A stretch of DNA of 64,000 nucleotides from Akebia trifoliata (Eukaryota; Streptophyta; Magnoliopsida; Ranunculales; Lardizabalaceae): assembly GCA_017979445.1 (NCBI GenBank), contig CM030706.1:10588967-10652966 (forward strand), read 5' to 3'. Made by a program: the position numbers and the translations under genes. Positions within the stretch are counted from its first letter, which is position 1. Each line of letters begins with the position of its first letter. Shown here one piece after another: positions 12,115 through 23,961 of this stretch. Below the pieces are notes generated by a model, which ran no database searches, had not been told where the DNA came from, and saw only the letters and a list, made by a program, of their open reading frames with translations.

Positions 12115-12420
12115 GTTTGGATTGAGAGAAATGGAGAGAAGAGAAGAGAAAATAAATGAGTTTCTCTTCATTTCTCTTGTTTGGATTGCTAAGTGGGGAA
12201 AAAAGAAAAAAACATCGGAGAGAAGAGGGGAGAAAAAAAATGTGAGTTTTCTTTTTCTCCAAAAGTGGAGAGAAAAGGAGAGAAATTCTTTTAAGATATT
12301 TTAAAATTTCAAAACTGTCCCAAGTTCTCTCCCCTCAATTCAAACATGGTGGAGAGAAATTGAGTTTCTCTTATCTTTTCTTAATGAGTTTCTCTTCACT
12401 CCACTTCTCTTAATCCAAAC
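12115..12420. mobile_element. MITE with GTTTGGATT termini
   Basis: The left end GTTTGGATTGAGAGAAATGG and the right end, whose complement reads GTTTGGATTAAGAGAAGTGG, form terminal inverted repeats of 20 bp or more. The interior is made of purine- or pyrimidine-rich AGAGAGAA/TTTCTCTT blocks that extend the self-complementarity. There is no transposase. A clear target-site duplication was not found. Confidence 0.65.
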
Positions 12421-13215
12421 ATAATCTTATAGATTTTCCCCATTAAGAAATACATGTAATTCTTTATGGTTGGTGCAATGTGAAAGAAGTATGCTTGGAT
12501 CAAAAGGAGCCTCTTGACATAGGAAAAAAAAATCCATTTTATTTTATTTATAAAATTCAAAACAAAAATTAATCAAACACTTAATCTTCAATAATATAAT
12601 CTTTCAAAATCTTAATATTGGAAGCTTTAAAGAAGAAGAAGAATGAATTAAAGAAATGAAAATATGATGCAAACAAGAAGGTTAGAGATTCTCTTTTAAT
12701 GTGGTTGGTGCACTTACTAAATATTAGTGAACGTTTTTGTTATTTATTTATTTATAAAGATGGTGAACTTATGTCAAATGGTAGGTGCAAATAGAGCGAA
12801 CCAATATTTTACCATAGATAATACAAATAAACCAATAAATATGAAGCAAGCGAGCGAGGGACATGCAAATGCAAAGGAGAGTGGTGTCCTTAGTCTTAGC
12901 TTAACCCAATCCATGTGAGATTGAGATCATAAATGGCATCTCAATCTCAAGAGTTTGTAGCCCAAAATCTCTTGCAACAAGATTTAACCATTGTCGGTCT
13001 TCGAAGCATGGTCACATAATTTGTCAACTTTTGGTGAGAATTCTAGAAAAAAGTACCCAAAAAAGGGGGTTGGTGTTAAACAATTTGACAATTAATTGGG
13101 TGTTGGAAATAATCATTAATTTATTTTTAAAAATATTGATTATTTTGAAAAGTTGACGACTCTCTTATTCCGAGATTTTCCCAATTTTTTTTTATATTAC
13201 AAATAAGTTTTAAAT

Positions 13216-13832
13216 AGGGGTGCACATGGTTCGGATTGGTTTGGATTTTGGCAAAATTGGAACCAAACTAAACATGATCGGTTCTACAAATTTGGAATTG
13301 AACCAATCCAATTACCCTATAGAACCGAACCAATCCAAACCAACCTTGGTTCGGATCAGTTCTCGGTTCTCATACTTTCAAAATAGAAAAAACTAGTATT
13401 TTTTCTTTCAAAAGAGGAACCCTTTGGATTAGATCATAAATAATGTTTATTTTTAAAATGAAAATGATTTTATGATTAAATTCTAACTGAAATCTGTAAA
13501 AATTGAAAATTAGAGGAAGCTCAATGGGACTAAAAAAAAATTACAATTTTAAAATTGATATTTTGGATGGATTAGAGAGGAAACTAATCCATAAATGGTA
13601 GATTAACGTATCCAAGCCTAGGTTCGTATAGTATATTTCATCTAACAAATACGGCATAAAGATTCTCGTAAAAAAACAAGTAATCAAACTCTTTGAAATT
13701 TTTTTTTTTCTATAAATGAGTTGATTCATTTGAGAGTTGAGAGAGAGATTTGTGTACATTTTTTATGAGTTTTTGTTAGAAAAAAATAGATGAGATAAAG
13801 TAAAAGACTTTGATGAGTAATCTCTACATAAC

Positions 13833-13864
<32 letters not shown>

Positions 13865-14060
13865 AGATACTTCGGATTAGTTCGGTTCTTGGATTGGTTC
13901 GGTTCTATTATACTCTTAATCTGGAACCGAACCAAATCAATCAGATTTTTTAATATACAATCCGTACCCGAACCAAACCATACTTAATCTGAACCAATCC
14001 AATCCAAAAGGCTTTGGATTGGTTTGGTTCTCGGATTTACCCAATCCAATGTGCACCCCT
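13216..14060. mobile_element. hAT-like non-autonomous element, 845 bp
   Basis: Perfect 12-bp terminal inverted repeats AGGGGTGCACAT/ATGTGCACCCCT. Flanks AGTTTTAAAT (13206-13215) and AGTTTTGAAT (14061-14070) form a 10-bp target-site duplication with one mismatch. Subterminal regions are filled with repeated GGTTCGGATT/AACCAAACC-type words in both orientations. The interior is AT-rich with a (TA)n run near 13830-13858. No transposase frame. A TSD of 8-10 bp and G-rich TIRs suggest hAT; the superfamily is inferred. Confidence 0.8.
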
Positions 14061-14599
14061 AGTTTTGAATATATCTCAAATATCATGACTTACCCCCACT
14101 ACATAATTATAATTATCTAAACCAAACTGATGTGACAATTTCATTAAATAGAAAATAAGTACATTATATCGGCACAGATACTCCACTTCCATGATTTAAT
14201 CATATGATTACATCAAAATAATGATCTGGTGCATCAATGCATTTTAATATAATACAACATAATCTATTATATGATCGAAGGTATATGAAAGGAGTGTTGA
14301 TATTAAATGTAACCAATCACCCATTTCTTATTCAAAAGAAATATATAATTTCAAGAGAAATTTATAATTTCAAGAGGGTAATACAGGATTAGATTGTGTT
14401 ATATAGTATTAATAAAAAGGTGGCATATGTAAATCCACGTGTCAAAAGGGCATATTTGTAATTTAAACATTAACTAAAGGGTCTTTGAAGATCACACATG
14501 ATAAATAAGATATTTATGTTATTGATGGTAGGATTGTGGGGTTGTAATTTTCTTGATTTTTGACTAAAATGATCTGGATTATTAAGTTTAAATGTATGT

Positions 14600-15127
14600 A
14601 GGGGTGTCAATGGGTACCCATTTAACTGAAACCGAGCCAGAACTGAAACCGAATCGCAGGTACTTGGAACCGATTTATTTTGTCATTTATTTTCATACTA
14701 TAGAAGATTTAAGGTAATTTTTTATTTCAAACTAAATGCATGTTATATACAATTCTTCAATTTTTCGTATAAATTATCAATTGAAGCTTAAAATGAGTTA
14801 TTCTTCTAAAAATTTATTACTCTTAACAAAGATAAATTTTTTTATTTTTGAAAAAAGTCATTAATTTGTATCTTTAGTATAATAAATTATAACTAAGTTA
14901 ATACTTTTATTGATAATATGTTAATTTTTTGAAGAAATTTTTTTTTGTTATAATGATTTGAAATACTGTTTTTCTCATTTGATTCTTGAAAATTAGAACC
15001 GATGAGTACCCATGATTTTTGGTAGTTCTAGTTCTATTTATTTTGGAACCGGACCCAGAACCAAACTAATATTAATGGTTATGGTTCTAAGTTCTTTAGG
15101 AACCGAACTAAAACCGATTGACACCCT
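14600..15127. mobile_element. Short inverted-repeat element, 528 bp, with 11-bp flanking duplication
   Basis: Termini AGGGGTGTCAA (left) and TTGACACCCT (right) are inverted repeats with one base difference. The exact 11-mer TAAATGTATGT flanks both sides (14589-14599 and 15128-15138). Subterminal DNA again uses GGAACC/AAACCGA-type words, as in the 13.2-14.1 kb element, so the two may be related. It interrupts a dispersed repeat whose other copy is at 4.8-5.2 kb. Confidence 0.8.
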
Positions 15128-15300
15128 TAAATGTATGTCCAACCGCTCCTACTTCCCCTTCTCTCATTACAATAGTAAAGATGTGTACATGCTTACTAAT
15201 AAAAATAAAGATATACATTGATACATCAAATCATTATCTTAATGTAATTAGGAATAAATTATCTAACTAAAGTAGTTATGCAGTTATGTAATTTATTGTA

Positions 15301-16442
15301 AGGTAATTTAGTAAAACCCTCCTGTGAAATGGGTGATATTAGTGTTCTTTCCTACGAAATGCTAGATGTGGTCAATCCCCCTTGACTTTCCTTGGCTTGG
15401 TCAAATCGTTAGCAAAATTAATAATCAATTAATAAAGATGGTGAAATATAAAAAATACTCTTATGTATTGAAATTACGAAAATGTCATTCGATCAAAGCA
15501 ACTCAAATGTGTACGATCTAATCATTTTAAAAACAATAACCTTGAGAACCCTAATCAATTTCTCATTGACTCAAACATAAATTTTGTTATTTTAAAACTT
15601 AATCTTACCGTTTCTAGCCATTTCTCATCATTTTCAACTCAATTTTATATTTTTTAACTTAATATCAATGTGTTCATCCTAATCTCATCATTTTCATCTC
15701 ATCATAAATGCATTCTTTGACCCAATGATGAAAATCTCCACATGGAAAATACTTAAACAAAAAGAACTATAAAAAAAACTGAGAGAAAATATGAAACAAT
15801 GAACAAAATGAAATTAGTAATGCCCCATCTTGTAAATATATATGTTAGTTCTACCCCCCACATAGTACAGAACACAAACAAAATTTTTTTTTAATAGAAA
15901 TTTATGCCTTGATGACAAAATGGTTAAAATAAGAGTTGAAATCTCCACTCATTCCATGAAACATGAGATGTTTAACTTGAATAACCAAAATATATCCCAA
16001 ATCAAAATCAGATTTAAAGATGTTAATGGTAACGTTTCAAAATAATGTGTTGAAGAAATAAAACCCTAATACTCTTGAGAACATTCTAATAATAACAAAC
16101 ACAAACCCCAACTAGTGAAATATGGTAAAACCCTACCTTCCTTTTCATCTTCTTCTAAAAGATAAAGTTGGATTTTCTTTTAAACTAACAGTGTGAAATA
16201 TTCTATTTCAACGATTGAGATTTGATTAGATTTTTTATTTTTTCAATTAAAACAATGAAATTTTGACAATTTAAATGTTACAAGGGTAGTCTGAGTATTT
16301 AGATCATAAACTGTCAATAGAACAAATATTGATAACGATTTGACCGGGTCAACAAAAGTCTAGGGGATAGACCCCATCTTGCATTTTGAGCGGGGTAATC
16401 CTAATTACGCCTATTTCACATGGGTGTATTATTAAAATACCC
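15301..16442. mobile_element. Mutator-like non-autonomous element, about 1.14 kb
   Basis: Long imperfect terminal inverted repeats of roughly 120 bp or more. Left words CCTGTGAAATGGG, GGTCAATCCCC and GGTCAAATCGTTA recur in reverse complement at the right end as CATGTGAAATAGG, GGTCTATCCCC and GGTCAAATCGTTA. Flanking 9-mers TTTATTGTA at 15292-15300 and 16443-16451 are identical. Long TIRs with a 9-bp duplication are typical of MULEs. No transposase frame in the interior. Confidence 0.8.
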
Positions 16443-16640
16443 TTTATTGTAACTTATTTATTTCTATTTAATGAAATCTTATCAAAGAATTGATACTCAA
16501 ATCATTAAGAACTCTGTCATGGTACCAGAGCCATGGTCGGCTCTGATCTTGCGAATTAGTAGGCCATGATCTTGGATTGTAAACCCTAGTTATCGAATTC
16601 AAATCAAACTTACCTCCGTCTTTAATCAATACATAACCTA
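16440..16640 (+). mobile_element. Copia-like LTR end with primer-binding site
   Basis: TGGTACCAGAGC (16520-16531) resembles the initiator tRNA-Met primer-binding site with one change. It follows an LTR-like end (..CTGTCA), with a short internal remnant after it that resembles the one at 4300-4360. No coding sequence survives. The element at 15301-16442 appears to be inserted in or beside this LTR. Confidence 0.5.
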
Positions 16641-17520
16641 TCTCTCAACCTTAGTCATTAAAACCATACAACAAACACATTCCACGTAGTTTCAATCTCT
16701 TTAAATATTCCATCTTCGACAACCCACCACCACCTTTGTTGTTGCACAATAACTTAACATAATAAAACATAATCCAATACTTTAATAGATATGATCTCTT
16801 GTTCCTTATATCATATTCAATGAACCCAAAGAATGTAGCCCCTTTGATCAAACCACCAGAAGGGAAGTAAGGTTAGATCACACACTTTTCAAGGAAATAA
16901 ATATACTACACTTTTCCACTTGCGTTTTAAAAATTTGAAATTTAAAATGATAATTTAAGTGCAACAGAGAAATCTAAAAAATGGTAATTTGGGTATTTTT
17001 AAGAAGTTATATTATGACCCATGTGTCCCAACTTGCATCTATAGAAATCAGATGTATAACTTTGATCATGCCTTGAGATTTACATTGTTCAAATCTTGAG
17101 AGAACATCCAAGGATTTGGACATAAGGAAAACGACTTGGGTTGATGGAAAAGGATTGATAATAAAATAACGTAAATGATGCCATTGGTTTGCACCCACCG
17201 TACCCACTCACTAATAAATAAAATAAATAATCATTAATATTATAAAATACACTAAAGAATATTTAATAAATGGAATCATACTAATTGGATTTCAATCGAT
17301 TGATAGCCAACGTAGACTTGCAATCACAACAGGAAGCTTTATTCATTCTTATTTTAACCTTAAGTGTACTTGACTCACATCCAACTAATTAGATCAACAT
17401 CAACTTGAGCATTTCAGTTGGACCATTAATAATATCCTAAGTGTAGTTTGTGTTGTATGTGATGAAAGTGATTTCAAGAACTTAACATTTTTGTGGAGGG
17501 ACAATATATATATATATATA

Positions 17521-17895
17521 GGGTCCCTATCCGTGGCCAACAGTTTGGCAAACACTCTTTCAAAACATGGGTTAGAGGTCTTGGAATGGGCTGATTTTTG
17601 GTGAGGATGATCTCTACGGTGAGGAGATCATCCTCACCAAAAATCAGCTCATTCCAAAACTTCTAGCCCCATTTTACAAGTTGAAAAATCATGAACCGTC
17701 CATTTTTTGTAAATCATTTTTGATGAGGTTAGAAGTTTTGGAATGGGCTGATTTTTGGTGATGATGATCTCCTCACCATAGAGATCATCCTCACCAAAAA
17801 TCAGCCCATTCCAAGACCTCTAACCCATGTTTTGAAAAATGTGTTTGCCAAAATGTTTGCCAAACTGTTGGCCATTGAACGCTACTCATATATAT
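17521..17895. mobile_element. Fold-back MITE-like element 2, inserted in (TA)n
   Basis: About 375 bp between TATATA tracts (17504-17520 and 17888-17902). The two halves are near-perfect inverted copies. The left arm reads GGCCAACAGTTTGGCAAAC..CATGGGTTAGAGGTCTTGG..GGGCTGATTTTTGGTGAGG and the right arm its complement. Each arm also contains an internal hairpin (GATGATCTC..GAGATCATC). The core is shared with the element at 7113-7512. Confidence 0.8.
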
Positions 17896-17919
17896 ATATA
17901 TATTTGGGTTACCTAGGGA

Positions 17920-18075
17920 GTTATCCTAACATTGGTGAGACTAAGTCTCCCTAGGGGCCCACGTTGAACCGACAACCTGTGTTCCAATTTTATCCAAAGA
18001 TTGCACTTAGTTTCAAACTCATGATCAAGAGGAGCATACTCTTATTGTTATGTTTTACCATTGAGCCACACCCTT
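17920..18075 (-). mobile_element. tRNA-derived SINE-like element
   Basis: On the minus strand GTGGCTCAATGG (A-box-like, plus 18058-18070) is followed by GAGTTTGAAAC (B-box-like, plus 18010-18020) at tRNA-like spacing. The body then contains an imperfect inverted pair of CCTAGGGAG-type words. No proper anticodon arm can be drawn, so it is not a functional tRNA. Confidence 0.45.
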
Positions 18076-18744
18076 GACGAGTGAGGGACAATATAAGATT
18101 GATCACATAAGTTGATTAAGAAAATGTATACATAAGCTATGTTACTTGATTTTTTCCTACTATGCTAAATCGCAAATTGGTTCGGGATTTTGTTTGTACT
18201 GGGCATAGTCACACAATTATATGATTTTTTTTTTCTTCTAAAAATTCTTAAATTAATCACGGAACATGGTAACATTTTTATCCTTCATCCTCAAAATTTT
18301 ATTTTCATTAATATGCAAACCTCAAGAACAATATAGGTGTTTAAGGAGATTGAAGATGGTAGGTTTTGGTATGAAACCCCAAACCATCTTTTGTTTATTC
18401 TCCATAATTTTCCCTATTTTTTTACAAAATTATTTAACTTTATTAGGACTAATTGAATTGAAGCCCTTTCGAAAAGTTACCAAATTTGAACTTTGTTATT
18501 ATCATATTGGATTCATGAAAATAATGAATCTATTTTAAGATTTAAAAAAACCAACATGGAACCACTTCCCACTTATGTAGGAAGTTAAAAATGGCTAGAA
18601 GCTTGAAGTAGCTTAAACCTTTCCATAATTTGTGGGTATATGATAAAAGTGTAATGTAACATGATTTTTGAATATGAAACAAATAAAATATTCTATTTGC
18701 AAATTTACTTAATTCTCAATTGAAATGAGTAAGTTTAATGGAAA

Positions 18745-20760
18745 GGGTAGACACCCCAATTTGCACAAACCTATTAGAAAAATTCAAAACTTTCTCGAAT
18801 TGATTTCATATTAGAGCTTAAGCCCTCCAATGGGCCCATATTGCCACTTGGCACCATTTCCATGTATACATGCCTCATGTCATATAGTTTTTCATGCCCA
18901 TACCTTGTCCTTAATCTAATCTAATTTCACACTCACCTTCCTAATCATAGGCCGACCCAATTTCATATTCACTTTCTATTAACCAACCCATTATTCATAA
19001 CCCAAGTCCATTCTAAGTCCAATACCAAACACATTCTAAGTCCATTCCCTTACACCCTCCCAAAATGTGACACATGTTGATCTCTAATAAACCTTCAACA
19101 CCTAATGCTTTAATCTAATTGGAATGTCAACTCCTCCTTGTAAAAATCCAAGAATACCCATCTCAAAAGATGTCGCTAAACCAAAAAGATACTTTGGTCT
19201 TTAGTAATAATCCATAAAGTTGATAAAACTTTCAATCATATCCTCAAAATATAAGAATCTTCAAGTACATACATGGAGCTATCTCATTAGTCTATTTCAA
19301 AAATATACATTCACCCTTGTTTTATGAGTTATTTACAAATAAACCAAGGTCTACTTTTCACCTACCACTTCACTTTTACACATGTCACTCCCCTACTCAC
19401 ATTTCCAAAATTACTTTTGTTCTCCCGTTAGTCCATTTCAAAAATAGACTTCCATTATTATTTTCTGAGTTATTTACAAATGAATCAAAGTCTACTTTTT
19501 ACCTACTACTCCACTTTTGCACATGCCATTCCCCTATTCACATTTTCAAAAATACTTTTCATTCTCTCACTTCTATTTACCAAAAAATCAGATATCAAGG
19601 AATACTTTTTAGATTTTTTGCAAATATCATCTTTACCCTCACACAAAAGAAAATTCCAAAAGAAATTACCTAAACCTCACATCCATTCTCTTTATTTTTA
19701 GGGTTGAACCATTTTATCCTAAAAAATTCTCTAAAAATTCTATAAATAATCGTATTTTCTAAGAATAATTCATACTTTCAAGCTTCTATACGTAAATTTA
19801 AAACTCTACCAAAATCCCTACTCATTTTCTTATCTCACAAGCTTCAACTCATTCAACCCTCAACCACATCCTTCAACTATCAAACTCATCACTCAAGCTC
19901 AAGTTCATTCAAGACTTCCAAAGGGACAAGGTATGTATAGATAGGTTTTTTTTTTATTCTATTTTAACATTTGCATCTTCTTCTTCTATTATTCTCATTT
20001 TTCTTTTTAGAAGCTCTTAGGATGTAATGGAAAACCCTCCTTTATCTTGAGTAGATTGAATCTCAACATTGGACATAAAATTCTTAAGGTGGTTTGGTCG
20101 AAAGGATAGAGGTTGAAGCCCTTTTTTAACCAATTTCCTCTCATGTATCATATGTACACTATGCACACATATCACACATGATTGTCCATAATGAAAAAAT
20201 GTGTAACTCTCTCGATATGATTAAAACATTAAGTTTCTAGTCAAACATGTATACATTAAGGTTATGGATCTAAGGGAACTCTATCTATGGAATATCTTTG
20301 AAATCCTAAACCAACATTTCAACTCATATAAAATGTGGCAACTCTATGGGATGTCTTCTTTCATAAACCCTCTTTTAAATAGGTACTTATTCACCATGTG
20401 CACATACCCACTTCATGCATCTCATGCATTTTATTATTATGTTAATTATCTAAAAATGGTCAAATTTAAAAGGTAACCACCTTAGGTGGAGAGAATGGGA
20501 TGCTTAACACCTTTTTCATTCTCTAACCGGAACCCCTTTACCTAGATCTTAAGTAAACCATACATTTTTCATGAATGAGAGTCACTCTAATATCATGAAA
20601 AATGATATTTCTAAAAAATCGATTCGGGTGCCCATTCACACCCATTTTTGAAAAAGAATGGTGGCGACTCTAAACAATGTAACATTGAGGTTCAAATATG
20701 AACATTCTCATGTCTACAACTAGGCGACTCGGTTGGGAAAATTGCTAGAATAAACCATGA
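18745..20760 (+). mobile_element. Degenerate long Ty3-gypsy LTR (Tat-like)
   Basis: Begins GTAGACACCCC near 18747 and ends in a block with GGTGGCGACTCTAAAC (near 20661) and GGCGACTCGG (20723). The solo LTR at 23962-25698 has the same start and a similar GGTGGCGACTCCC block near its end. No coding frame is supported. Related sequence in the opposite orientation appears near 29.6-29.8 kb. Confidence 0.5.
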
Positions 20761-21689
20761 CTATTTGGCCATTTTACAAAGTTTCAAAAAAAAATTGATA
20801 AGTATTTACAAACATTTTTATTGTTTGTGTTTGTTTTGATACTTTGCTTTCTTAATTTTTTAAGAATGGTTGTAATGTTATCATTTTCTTTGGTGGTTTG
20901 AATGCTTGTAAGGGGGTTGATACTTTTATTTTTTTTAAATGCACTTGTGCACTTGCGTTTGCATAGCCCATTACACAAACCTCATTTACCTATGAAAGTT
21001 TAAAAACCTGGATGCCTAGTAGTCTCATGACTCGAGATCGCTTATTTCAGGTACGGGGACGAACACATCCAACCCAATCACCAGTCTAAGACGTGTATAT
21101 TTCAGTATGCATCGAGGTTTAAAGAATGGCTAACCTCAAATCACTTATAGCCGCTTGCATCAAGAAGATTAAAGGCATAGGACACAAATGTTTCAAGATA
21201 TATCAACCCTTGGTTATTATGTAATTTTTTTTAGCCCTTGAAGGCAAAGTTGTAATGTCCAAAGAGGCAAAATTGTATAGATTTAAGTTTTCTTTCATTT
21301 ATATTTTTGTATATGTTCCCCTTGGTAAATGGGAAAATCTATTTTTTTTTCTTTATGTTTGCATCATCTTAAAAATTAAAAAAACATTAAAAAAATTTAG
21401 CGAAAATAAACATTTTGGTATGTATTTAAAGCACGAACTGGTATAAAAATACCTTGGTTCGTGCATTAAATACGGACTTAAAAAAAAATTTGTTTATTTT
21501 ATCCCTTATATTAGTCCTAACAATTTTTCTCTTGAACATTATTTTTGTTTTGAATTTTAAGGCCTAAAAATGATTAAATGAATTATTTTTATCGTTAAGT
21601 TTAGGGCTAACCACTCGCCATCTTTTTTTTATCCAAATGAAACTCGCCTACACTCTACTGATCAAAATTGATCTCAACCCAACGTGGCA

Positions 21690-21950
21690 TACTATCAACC
21701 TCAGTAACAATCAACCCATTATCGTCTATAACTCATATCCATTTGAGTTGGATCTACGACTCATATTCAATCCAAACCGGGTCCATGACCCGTATCCATT
21801 TTAAATTGGGTCCACGACCCATACCCAATCCAATTGGGTTTACAACCCATATCCATTTCAAATTGGGTCCACAACCTATATTCAATCCAAGTCAGGTCCA
21901 TGACCCATATCCATTTTAAATGCATGACCTATATCTAATCCAAATAGGGT
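21690..21950 (+). repeat. Short tandem array, about 30-36 bp unit
   Basis: Roughly seven imperfect units of the type GGGTCCATGACCCATATCCA plus a short TTTTAAATT-like tail. An open frame crosses part of the array (21668-21919) only because the units are similar; no function is implied. Confidence 0.7.
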
Positions 21951-22079
21951 CCACTGTGGCGCCCCGCCAAATGCTAACACAAATCCCCATGTTAGATCTC
22001 GAGGTACTAGGTGGCACCTCTAAATTTCGGCATGGTCTCCTCTGTTTATGTTAGCATTACAAGGCGTTCAACATGCACC

Positions 22080-22400
22080 TGATAAACAACATACAATCTT
22101 GCATATAAACAAACAAAATATAGTACTAACGGAAGCCATATACGTCTAATAACGCACGATAGATCAGAGTGCGGAAAAAGAAATTTATACACGAGATTAT
22201 ACAAAAATTTCTCGTTTTAACAAAAGTCTTAACGCTTAGAACAAAATCTATAATATTTTTGGATAAATCGATACCATTAGGGGGTATAACCCCAATACTC
22301 ACTAAATGACGGACTCTGGCTGTCTATCTAACCTACTAGATGATTTTCACTCATTTTTTACACTTATCTCGCCAAGCTTCCGGATCTGAAGTATTAGGAG
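22080..22400 (+). repeat. Dispersed LTR-like repeat, copy 1 (second copy at 30.52-30.80 kb)
   Basis: Ordered matches to 30520-30800 on the same strand: AACGGAAG..ATATAC, CTAATAACG, GATAGATCAGAGTGCG, CAAAAGTC.TAACG, AATACTCAC and the 'aggtgat/agatgat' stretch. This is probably an LTR segment of a gypsy element that begins near 21955 with TGTGGCGCCCCG. Confidence 0.65.
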
Positions 22401-22517
22401 ACTCTTTCCCTATTAATGGCCCAATTTAAATTTATTGAGTCTTTTATGACTTTAAAGGACTTCTTGCAATTTAAGAAATATGTAGGGATCAAATTAAAAT
22501 TTTGATGCCTACAGTTA

Positions 22518-23125
22518 GAATTTAGAGAAAACTATCAAAACGGTGCACTATTCATCTTAATTCAGAAAACGATAATTTACCATTTTTGGAAATAAGTTAT
22601 TTATCAAATGTTAAAATTTAAAATGAACAATATTTTAATATAAACAATGCCATTTTAGCATCTTTTTTAAAAATAGTATACATATCCCCTAATTAAGTAA
22701 ATAGATAGAAATATAACTATTATAATATGATGATATTTCGTTCCAAGATTTAGTTTATTTCAGTATTCGACGACCTTATAGGCAATTTCTGACTTCGATA
22801 GAGAGCTAAAAATCTAAAAATCATCATCTTCATTAGAGTTAAGGTATTATAGATCTAGAACAAAACTATCAAGTGTTAAAATAAACAAAATCTTGAAAGG
22901 AAACATTAATGTATTAAAAAAATTATATTTCTGCATGTTTACTTAAACAATGGATATGTACACTATCTTATAAAAAGATGTTAACAGAGAATTTGTTATA
23001 TCAAAACACTATTCATTTCCGTTTTACCATATTGGTAAAATAACTTATTTTTAAAAATAGCAAATTGTCACTTTAGAAATTAAGATGAATAGTTCACTAA
23101 TTTGATAGTTTTTCAATTTTAATTC
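22518..23125. mobile_element. Long-TIR non-autonomous element, about 608 bp
   Basis: The left arm (from 22518) and the complement of the right arm (ending 23125) align over about 170 bp: ACTATCAAA, GTGCACTATTCATCTTAATT versus GTGAACTATTCATCTTAATT, AAATAAGTTATTT and ATGAACAATATTTTAATATA versus ATGAATAGTGTTTTGATATA. Arms are about three-quarters identical. No transposase and no clear target-site duplication. A Mutator-like MITE or fold-back is likely. Confidence 0.65.
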
Positions 23126-23961
23126 GGTGCATGTTTTGAAAAATTACCATAGAATTTACTTCAAAAGTTGCTGTGAATTTTGATCAAAATCCAACTCATG
23201 CAACATTGCAACCCTACCTTCCATAAATGATTCCCTAAATTTCATAAGTAATTTGTCATTGTTGGTTTAATAAAGAAGACCTCCTCAGGATTATATTTTG
23301 TAATAAACTCTAGCATATCTGGCTAAAGACCAATACTTGAAACAAGTTTTTATGGGAATTAACGAGTTATGCATATGCAGGTGCATACTTGCTTAGATAA
23401 AGTCTACGGGTGATAATACCATAAACCTGGTTTTGACTCCTACTAACATTGACTTATTGTTAGTATTAAAAATAGATTTATTGAGTATGATATACCCAAT
23501 GAGAAGAGTTTCTTTCTAGGTAATCCTTAACTTTTGACTAGTAACTTGATAGTCCATTTAGTAAATTTTTAATATCTAAATGGTCCATCAACCTCATCTT
23601 TCTATATAATATTTTTGGATTAGTTAAATTTTTATTTTCTCATCTTCTTGACATATTTAGGTTTTTCAACGACAACTGCAATCATTTCCAATAATGTTTT
23701 ATTGTGAATGATAGATGGAAAACATTATACTCTTAATTTAGACCATTTAGATGTATTTTTCAATTTATTTCGATGATATTATAACAAAACATGATGAATA
23801 AATTTTGAATTCTATAATTTTTAAATATCTTATCATAACTTTTGATTCGAGTGTCTGTTTCGCAATTATAATGTATGCATTTTGGATATTTCGAGAAGAT
23901 TTATTTAGTATCAAAGTCAAAAAAATAAAAACAAAAATAAACAAAAAAAAATCTTAATCAC

